Assembly: GCA_033675545.1 (NCBI GenBank)
Contig: JAWDGP010003537.1
Location: forward strand, 5,001 to 69,000
Reading direction: 5' to 3'
Length of the DNA stretch: 64,000 bases
Origin: Elysia crispata
Taxonomy: Eukaryota > Mollusca > Gastropoda > Plakobranchidae
Within the stretch, counting starts at the first letter, position 1; the number at the start of each line of letters is the position of its first letter. Shown piece by piece: positions 58,553-64,000 of this stretch. The notes under the pieces were generated by a model that had not been told where the DNA came from, made no database searches, and saw nothing but the letters and a program-made list of their open reading frames with translations. A program made the position numbers and the translations under genes.

Positions 58553-59155
58553 ACTCACTCTTTCTGTCTTTAATTATTCGTATTCTATATATTTTTGCTC
58601 ATCTTTATATTTATCTCTACCAATTGCCAAGCCTACTTCGCCACGGTCTTTTCCATGTTACTGAATAATTCCTTCCTTTTTCAAGAGATTTCTCAATATC
58701 TATGTAAAACCTGTAGTATGAACTTGCCTATCTATCCACCCATTTTATCTATCTTTCTATCGGTCTGCCTGTCTTTCTATTTTCTTTCTCTTATATATCT
58801 ACCTATCAAGACACCTACCTTTTTTAATCAATTTGTGCAGATACTTAGAAGCTACATAATATTATTCATTTTAATAGTGCCAACTTAACATCATTATTTC
58901 ATCAATTAAAAAAAACAACCTAATGGTGCAAACAGGAAATTTCAGAACAAATACTCAGGGAATCTTCTAGGTTTTAAAAATTGTTTTCATTGATTTTTAA
59001 AAACAACTCTGCTATATTCTCCTCGGGCCAGATCAATATCCGCTACAGAACTATTATTGATCCTGATATTGTCATTGGCACCAAGGTCATCTTGCTGAAA
59101 GTCCTAACGGTCAGTTTTGGATAAAAATAAAGGAATCTATATATATGTGTGTGTG

Positions 59156-59198
<43 letters not shown>

Positions 59199-59298
59199 TA
59201 AATGGGTAAAGTGCTAGACCAAAGTAGCTTTCTGATTTTTTAAAGATTTATCCATTTTTCTCACACCCATACCCACTCACACACACACGCACACACAA

Positions 59299-59341
<43 letters not shown>

Positions 59342-62300
59342 ATTTAAAGAGCACTAATTAACTCTATTTAAAAACTTTTTCAAACGTTTCATCCCGTTTG
59401 ATTGTATTTCTCAATTAATATTGTCGAGATCCTTGCAGAAAACTTAAGTAAAAAAATTCTGTAAAGACTTTCTAAGTAGTAACTGTTCGAAATATTTATG
59501 CATTACAATTCTCTTTAACGTCGGTTTCAGTATAGGGTAACTTTACTTTGGTCTATTATACTTGACCGAGAAATGGTTACATAATCCCATATTTTTTGCA
59601 GGCTTTAAACTAAAGAAAGTGAGCAGCAGTTTTCAATTTCAGACTGACGCTGAAGATGACTTTATAGAGGATTTAGTATCATCTGGCGCGTTTAATGGTG
59701 GTCAGGGTCTCGATGCTTTTAGAAACTGGATACAAGACGGGGCTAATGGGATTCCTAACGCTGATCATTACATGTACTTCACAGGGTATGTTCTAGAAAC
59801 ACAGTGACAGGTAGGTTAAAACATACTTAGCTATTGTCAAAGATAACCTTTTCTTAATAAAAAAAAAAAAAAAGATTCATGCGCACACAAACAACAAAAT
59901 AAACATTATAATCATTACCAGAAGTCTGAGATTACAAAAAAATCGTATCATTGATGTAATCTTCATGAACATTGGCTTCATTGTTGTAACGAGATACTGA
60001 GCAAAATAGCGTAACTTTCATTTCTACAAAGGATACATCATGCTTTTTCTTAGTTTGAATAATGAATTATATAAGTTGTTATTACATTTTTTGTTTGAGA
60101 AATCTATAGAGTATTCAAAGCTTCTTTTTGCATTTTAAACGATAAACAGAATAAATACATTGTTGATCATAATTTTCACACCTCCCATTAATGAGATAAT
60201 TAGCCCTTTATTTATGTGACAATGGTGAGACAAGAAGGGAAATTCATTACCTGACAAACTTTGCTGACAACATTCAGTAGCTCTCGAATACTCGAAATAA
60301 AAAGGGGAAAAAAAGCACGCTCCCATAATTCTTATCTCAACCACATTATTCAACCATTGGATGACTACCTCTCTTCGTAATCGAAAAACAAATCCGTACT
60401 TTTTTTTTTGTTTTTAAGCTTAAATACCTTGTTCTTTTTAACGCACTCTGCATCATTTACGTGACTTCGATAACTTTTATATTTAATTCTTTAGCAAGTT
60501 TTTATCTATCGACCGCTGTTCCGGGTTTAGAATAAAAGCAATGATTGGTTCAGCGATCCAAGTTATGTTAGACAAGAAATATCATGTGGTGAGTTCCTAG
60601 CGTCTATTTATGGTGTTACGCAAAGATGGCTGCTGTCCACCTTATAGTTTTCATCCTGCACAAAGTTGAGACTAGATCTAAAAAACGAATTGTAATGTTT
60701 TTTATATTTTTAATATATCCCTGTGTTAGAATATTCCAAAGCATGTATCTGCATGAGAGACCACGTAGTTTTCTCGCATCACATGGGCACGAAGTGAAAC
60801 AAAAATATATTAATAAAGAGGACGTAATATTCTTTGCATTTTATATGCATGAATTTATTGTTTATAGCCCAGTAATACAACTTGGTCACCTTGCGTTGTC
60901 TCCATACTTTAAACTGTTCTCCTTTATTTCTCTGTCATGCAATCTGGGTCTGATGTGTAGGAAATTTTCCTTTCGGTTCATAGATGCGAAAACTGCATGC
61001 AAATTTCTCTGAGCGGAAAACTATTTTCTGAGTAAAATTTTAAGAAAATGAGGGAAGTACCTTCCATCAAACGCTTTTTTTTTCCTCCAAAATCATAATT
61101 CCGACATCGGACCTAGTAATTTTGGTTTTGAAGTATTTTCTAATTCTTCATGCTGTACGATTCTGGTTTGACCTAAAAGCTGCTAGTCCGAATGTTGTTT
61201 ACATTACCAGGTTTAGTATCAGTGGAGCTGTCGGTATCGCCTACTTATCGCGAGTGTGTACGGCATCAGGAGTATCTATCACAGTAAACGATTTCTCAGC
61301 CTTCACTGCCGAGGTCGCTGCTCATGAGTTGGGACACAGGTGAGTCTCAACAAATTCAAGACATAAAACAAATAGGTATAAAATACAGAAAGGTATGAGA
61401 TTAGTTTAGCAAGTCGTATCTTTCACATTTTGGACTGTCAGGTAGCAGGGAAAGATCCTGGCTTAGTTACCTAGCTGGGGAATTGGAAAGTTTCAGGTAT
61501 GATCCCATCTAACTAGAATTGAACTGGACAGAGAGTTGCCATCTTTCCTGAGATCTTGGGAGGGGGAAAAATTAAAGAACAGAATACTTTGATAATCTCC
61601 GTTTTTTTGTTTTTTGTTTTGTTTTTTTTTCCCTTTCTTTAGGCTAAACACGAAAAAAATCTGCTTATTTTAAATATTTCACGGGTCATGTTATTGTAAG
61701 TAAAATCTTTTGCATTCATTGAATCCTCAGGTTATACATTTGTTTGATGCTGGAATTATTTTCTATTTTAAGTCTGTCGGCATTACATGATGGCAACAGT
61801 CCAGGCTGCTCGGATTCTACTATGAACATTATGAACGCCATCTCCTCATTGCCCATCCCATCCTCAGTTAGAGGGAACCCATGGAGGTTTTCCTCATGCT
61901 CTATATCTTTTTTCAAGTCTTACCTAGACGGGCAAGTATTAATGTATCTGTATAATCATTTTGTGACTTCTTGCTGTATTGTATATCTTCAGTCAAGATC
62001 TATCTGAGTCGGCAGGTGACAATTTTTCTTTGCATGTAGATTTCATGTTACATATACAGTGTATAGCTTCAGTCAAGTACTACCTGAAGGCCCAGGTAAC
62101 AGTCTATCTTAGTATGTGAGATTTCATGATATAATACATACTTGTAGCTTCAATCAAGTTCTTCTTGAAGGGGCAGGTAATAATTTAGACTTCATGTTAC
62201 AATGTATAGCTTCAATCAAGTTCTACCTGAAGGTATTTAACAATTTAATGATCTTTGAATGTGATACTTAATGTTACAATGTATAGCTTCAATCAAGTCC

Positions 62301-63399
62301 TACCTGAACGCGTGTAACAATTTAATGATCTTTGAATGTGATACTTAATGTTACAATGTATAGCTTCAATCAAGTCCTACCTGAAGGCATGTAACAATTT
62401 AATGATCTTTGAATGTGATACTTAATGTTACAATGTATAGCTTCAATCAAGTCCTACCTGAACGCGTGTAACAATTTAATGATCTTTGAATGTGATACTT
62501 AATGATACAATGTATAGCTTCAATCAAGTCCTACCTGAAGGCATGCAACATTATAATGATCTTGGAAAGTGAGAACTCATGTATAGCTTTAATAAAGTCT
62601 TTCCTGAGGGGGCAGATACCAATTCATCTTTGTCCGTGAGACTTCATGTTATCCTGTGTTGCTTTAATCAGGTCCCATCTGATTCGGCAAGTAACAATTT
62701 ATGTCAAACGAAAATAATTTAGGAGCAATGTAATTTATTCTAAAGAACAATAAATGTATTCTTTTTTAATTTGTAAAAGGTAGTCCTTATAATGCTTTAC
62801 AACTTTAACACAATTTTATGTGAGCAGTCTACAAATTATTTCATCTTGCATGTGGAACTTTCTGTCTTATTGTGGAGCTTTAGTCAGAGAGTAACTGGAA
62901 ATATGATAAGAAAATGTTATCATTCGCTAGGTGTCATTATTCATCAAATATTCAGTAAAGCTTTTTATTCCTGTACGTTCGTTCCGTCTCTATTTTGGAA
63001 CAGGATTAATAACGTTTCAAAACTTTAAGTAGCATTACAGAAAAAAAATTATTCTTTTTGTTTTTAAAGAAAGGGATGCCAAATAGGATTATATCATTGG
63101 ATTTCTGGGACAATCCAGCTTCAATCTTTGGCTGAATGAATATTGCGACGACCTGGTCGCCCTGGTTTTTTTTTTTTTTTAATTTTACCTTTGTCCAACA
63201 GCCCATCATTTCTCGTTGTGAACTTCCAATTTTTTTCTTCTCTCCCGTCGTGACCAGTTACTCGTGCACAGAGCCGTCCAACACCGGAAGCACTGACGCC
63301 TTGCCGGCCCCTACAGGCGATGCCAGAGCTGGGATAGCACTGGACAGAGATGACCAGTGTAAACTGTTCTTCGAAAGCAGCTCAAGCGGATATTGCAGT
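50071..63399 (+). CDS. Gene C: ADAMTS-like secreted zinc metalloprotease (exons 1-11; continues beyond the window)
   Basis: Predicted secreted M12B-type endopeptidase, the only copy open through every visible exon. Exons: 50071-50164, 51997-52196, 54282-54356, 56214-56370, 57349-57553, 58349-58421, 59032-59109, 59643-59785, 61211-61339, 61773-61931, 63258-63399, that is 485 codons. Signal peptide, prodomain without cysteine (no cysteine switch possible), basic linker RPKKTKTGDKSK before the catalytic domain (candidate processing region), zinc helix HELGHSLSALHD with Met-turn NIMNA, and the start of the ADAMTS-like cysteine-rich module. Exons 12-14 should lie to the right of the window. Intron 10 has a GC donor. 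Likely the functional copy of the B/C pair. Substrate and tissue are unknown. Confidence 0.85.
50165..51130 (+). other. Gene C intron 1, 5' part
   Basis: AT-rich, homologous to gene B intron 1; non-coding. Confidence 0.55.
51131..51996. repeat. Acceptor-anchored 62-bp tandem array, gene C intron 1
   Basis: Units contain CACCCCACCTTTCACTAG then GGCCTCTTGTATGTCACAC. The G of each acceptor-like AG falls at 51190 + 62k up to the real acceptor at 51996 (k=13), without a register slip. The period is 62 bp, against 60 in gene B. Confidence 0.97.
51997..52196 (+). CDS. Gene C exon 2: prodomain
   Basis: 200 nt, LLVGVQLVLDYSNPDARV and following, ending FSQ (CAG where B has TAG). Confidence 0.92.
52197..52849 (+). 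other. Gene C intron 2, 5' part
   Basis: Non-coding with a (TA)n tract at about 52,277-52,323; alignable with gene B intron 2. Confidence 0.6.
52850..53900 (+). mobile_element. Ty3/gypsy-type LTR retrotransposon fossil in gene C intron 2
   Basis: Counterpart of the fossil in gene B intron 2. It starts with an LTR-like remnant containing a tandem ~70-bp duplication, then the same GGTGACC primer-site neighbourhood, a gag-like segment (GFLTSAFGMTGAERA, about 53,350-53,400) and a small reverse-transcriptase-like patch (FGLHKFLRIPFGLK, about 53,820-53,870). Heavily degraded with many breaks. Being in the same intron as in B, it is older than the B/C duplication. Confidence 0.7.
53901..54281 (+). 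other. Gene C intron 2, 3' part
   Basis: Non-coding, alignable with the end of gene B intron 2. Confidence 0.5.
54282..54356 (+). CDS. Gene C exon 3: prodomain
   Basis: 75 nt, NVAVYTDIGRHASMIVRR then TGGDYTL. The donor at 54357 starts the array. Confidence 0.9.
54357..55010. repeat. Donor-anchored 49-bp tandem array, gene C intron 3
   Basis: Fourteen donor positions at 54357 + 49k (k=0-13): 54357, 54406, 54455, 54504, 54553, 54602, 54651, 54700, 54749, 54798, 54847, 54896, 54945, 54994. All keep GT, nearly all GTGAG. Unit: the last ~20 nt of exon 3 plus about 29 nt of intron start with TCTCCGTATAGATCTAG. Confidence 0.98.
55011..56213 (+). other. Gene C intron 3, remainder
   Basis: Non-coding AT-rich DNA; no mobile element recognised. 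Confidence 0.5.
56214..56370 (+). CDS. Gene C exon 4: prodomain
   Basis: 157 nt, GSFHHNLTEWHMEPAAR and following. Protein identical to B; one nucleotide differs. Confidence 0.92.
56371..57348 (+). other. Gene C intron 4
   Basis: Non-coding, with a (TA)n tract and (T)n run at about 56,497-56,545. Confidence 0.6.
57349..57553 (+). CDS. Gene C exon 5: end of prodomain and start of catalytic domain
   Basis: 205 nt, open from PVEILSLEERNRYSLERLAR through a basic linker to VEHIVEMVFVVDYADYE. The reference frame against which the shifts in A and B are seen. Confidence 0.92.
57554..58348 (+). other. Gene C intron 5
   Basis: Near 58,245-58,340 it holds about two degenerate units of the type expanded in gene B (GTTGACCCACTTAAGATCTT beside the acceptor). 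Otherwise non-coding. Confidence 0.7.
58349..58421 (+). CDS. Gene C exon 6: catalytic domain
   Basis: 73 nt, FVNYYGSSEASNELTVWYTY then VAEG. Confidence 0.9.
58422..59031 (+). other. Gene C intron 6
   Basis: Non-coding, with a (CT)n tract at about 58,501-58,560, as in gene B. Confidence 0.7.
59032..59109 (+). CDS. Gene C exon 7: catalytic domain
   Basis: 78 nt, INIRYRTIIDPDIVIGTKV then ILLKVLT. Confidence 0.9.
59110..59642 (+). repeat. Gene C intron 7 with (TA)n and (CA)n tracts
   Basis: (TG/TA)n at about 59,140-59,195 and (CA)n-(TA)n at about 59,277-59,341. Short intron without the 94-bp array of gene B. Confidence 0.9.
59643..59785 (+). CDS. Gene C exon 8: catalytic domain
   Basis: 143 nt, TDAEDDFIEDLVSSGAF through NADHYMYFTG. 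Confidence 0.92.
59786..61210 (+). other. Gene C intron 8
   Basis: Ends match gene B intron 8; about 60,570-61,040 does not. That block contains a 128-codon open frame from 60,626 with no recognisable domain, which I do not support as a gene. Confidence 0.5.
61211..61339 (+). CDS. Gene C exon 9: zinc-binding helix, first part
   Basis: 129 nt, ISGAVGIAYLSRVCTASG through AAHELGH. Confidence 0.93.
61340..61772 (+). other. Gene C intron 9
   Basis: 433 bp, non-coding. Confidence 0.55.
61773..61931 (+). CDS. Gene C exon 10: third zinc ligand and Met-turn
   Basis: 159 nt, SLSALHDGNSPGCSDSTMN, IMNAIS, RGNPWRFSSCSISFFKSYLD. Donor GCAAGT. Confidence 0.92.
61932..62700. repeat. Donor-derived 77-80-bp tandem array, gene C intron 10
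   Basis: About nine copies of the exon 10 tail (AGCTTCAATCAAGTCCTACC then TGAAGG or TGAACG) followed by donor-like sequence. The real GC donor is at 61932; a second GC donor-like site is at 62012; other copies show CAGGTAAC, CGTGTAAC or GGCAAGTAAC. Confidence 0.92.
62701..63257 (+). other. Gene C intron 10, remainder
   Basis: Non-coding, alignable with the end of gene B intron 10. Confidence 0.5.
63258..63399 (+). CDS. Gene C exon 11: cysteine-rich module, first part
   Basis: 142 nt, YSCTEPSNTGSTDALPAPTG, then DRDDQCKLFFESSSSGYCS. Donor GTGAGT. Confidence 0.92.
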
Positions 63400-64000
63400 G
63401 TGAGTTCCCATATCCTGGAAGATGTTCTAAACTTATAAGTGGGCAAAACCTCACCTGTGGTACAGCTTTAGAGTCGAAGATGGGATCCAAAAGATACATC
63501 TAGGAAAGAGAATTGGCATTATAAAAAGTTGATAGGCAGTCTAAGTTTCCATGTTATATATTTTGGGATAGAGTATATCACTGGAACCTAGGACCAACAA
63601 CTGTGATATTATCACGTAACGAATCATTTCGGTTAAAATTGTAGACAGAAAGGAGTAAGTAAATAAAATGTAAGCGGCTATTCGTGATGACTAGAATGGA
63701 AGAACTTCAAATACTAGTGGGTGCAAGAAATTCAAGGGAGTTGCTCCTTACAGACAAGAAGGTGACAATCAGAGTATGGATTTACAAATTTTAATTTAAT
63801 ATATTAACAAACATAAAGCCAAACAATTTCAGGTTAAAGATCTTTAACTCATCCATCTTTCTCCTTATATTTTCAGTATAATAACAATTTTCAAGTTTTT
63901 AGAATTATTACAAAATTGTTGATAATTAATTCTCTTGCCTCCCTCTGCCTTTTTTTCTTTTTTACTAATATTGTTATGACATCTTATCTTTCTCCTCATC
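63400..64000 (+). other. Gene C intron 11, runs off the window
   Basis: Matches the start of gene B intron 11; no donor array of the gene A type. Confidence 0.6.

Noticed and set aside
60626-61012. 128-codon open frame inside gene C intron 8
   Set aside because: No recognisable domain, absent from gene B, AT-rich; kept only as part of a non-homologous block worth a repeat search.

Overview
This is eukaryotic, almost certainly metazoan, DNA. It is AT-rich and microsatellite-rich, with GT-AG introns, polyadenylation signals, a LINE 3' end and Ty3/gypsy-type LTR fossils. All recognisable host genes lie on the + strand and belong to one family: a short secreted ADAMTS-like zinc metalloprotease (M12B/reprolysin type). 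A mollusc, perhaps a gastropod, is my best guess, but it rests only on the protease architecture and repeat style, so I hold it loosely.

Layout. 1-2.3 kb: intergenic, with a LINE remnant and a (TAC)n tract. 2.6-18.96 kb: gene A, 14 coding exons, ending in a poly(A) signal at 19.03 kb. 19.0-22.1 kb: intergenic, with a promoter at its end. 22.1-43.65 kb: gene B, 14 coding exons, poly(A) signal at 43.73 kb. 43.7-50.07 kb: intergenic, again ending in a TATA promoter. 50.07 kb to beyond the window: gene C, exons 1-11 visible. Exons 2-12 have the same lengths in every copy present, except exon 5 (205 nt in C, 203 in A, 201 in B). Intron phases match throughout. The encoded protein is signal peptide, cysteine-free prodomain (exons 2-5), catalytic domain (exons 5-10, zinc helix HE(L/F)GHSLSAxHD across exons 9/10), an ADAMTS-like cysteine-rich module (exons 11-13) and a short hydrophobic tail ending DVLFG in a 19-nt last coding exon. 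No thrombospondin repeats follow in A or B. C reads open as far as it is visible. A carries a frame change in exon 5. B carries a frame change in exon 5 and an in-frame TAG as the last codon of exon 2, so B is probably a pseudogene and A may be one.

B and C, with their upstream intergenic DNA, look like a tandem duplication of a roughly 27-kb unit. The unit includes the same gypsy-type fossil in intron 2. Exon sequence is far more alike than intron sequence between B and C.

The most unusual structure is a set of tandem arrays built on the splice sites themselves. In introns 3 (A, B, C), 10 (B, C), 11 (A) and 12 (A), the unit is the tail of the preceding exon plus its 5' splice site, repeated downstream in register with the real donor (periods 61, 49, 77-80, 68 and 51 bp). 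In introns 1 (B, C) and 5 (B, with traces in C), the unit is the acceptor region, repeated upstream of the real acceptor (60, 62 and about 45 bp). Homologous junctions in different copies carry different periods and copy numbers, so the arrays keep arising or turning over at the same places. They multiply potential splice sites by up to 14 (donor) and 28 (acceptor) or more.
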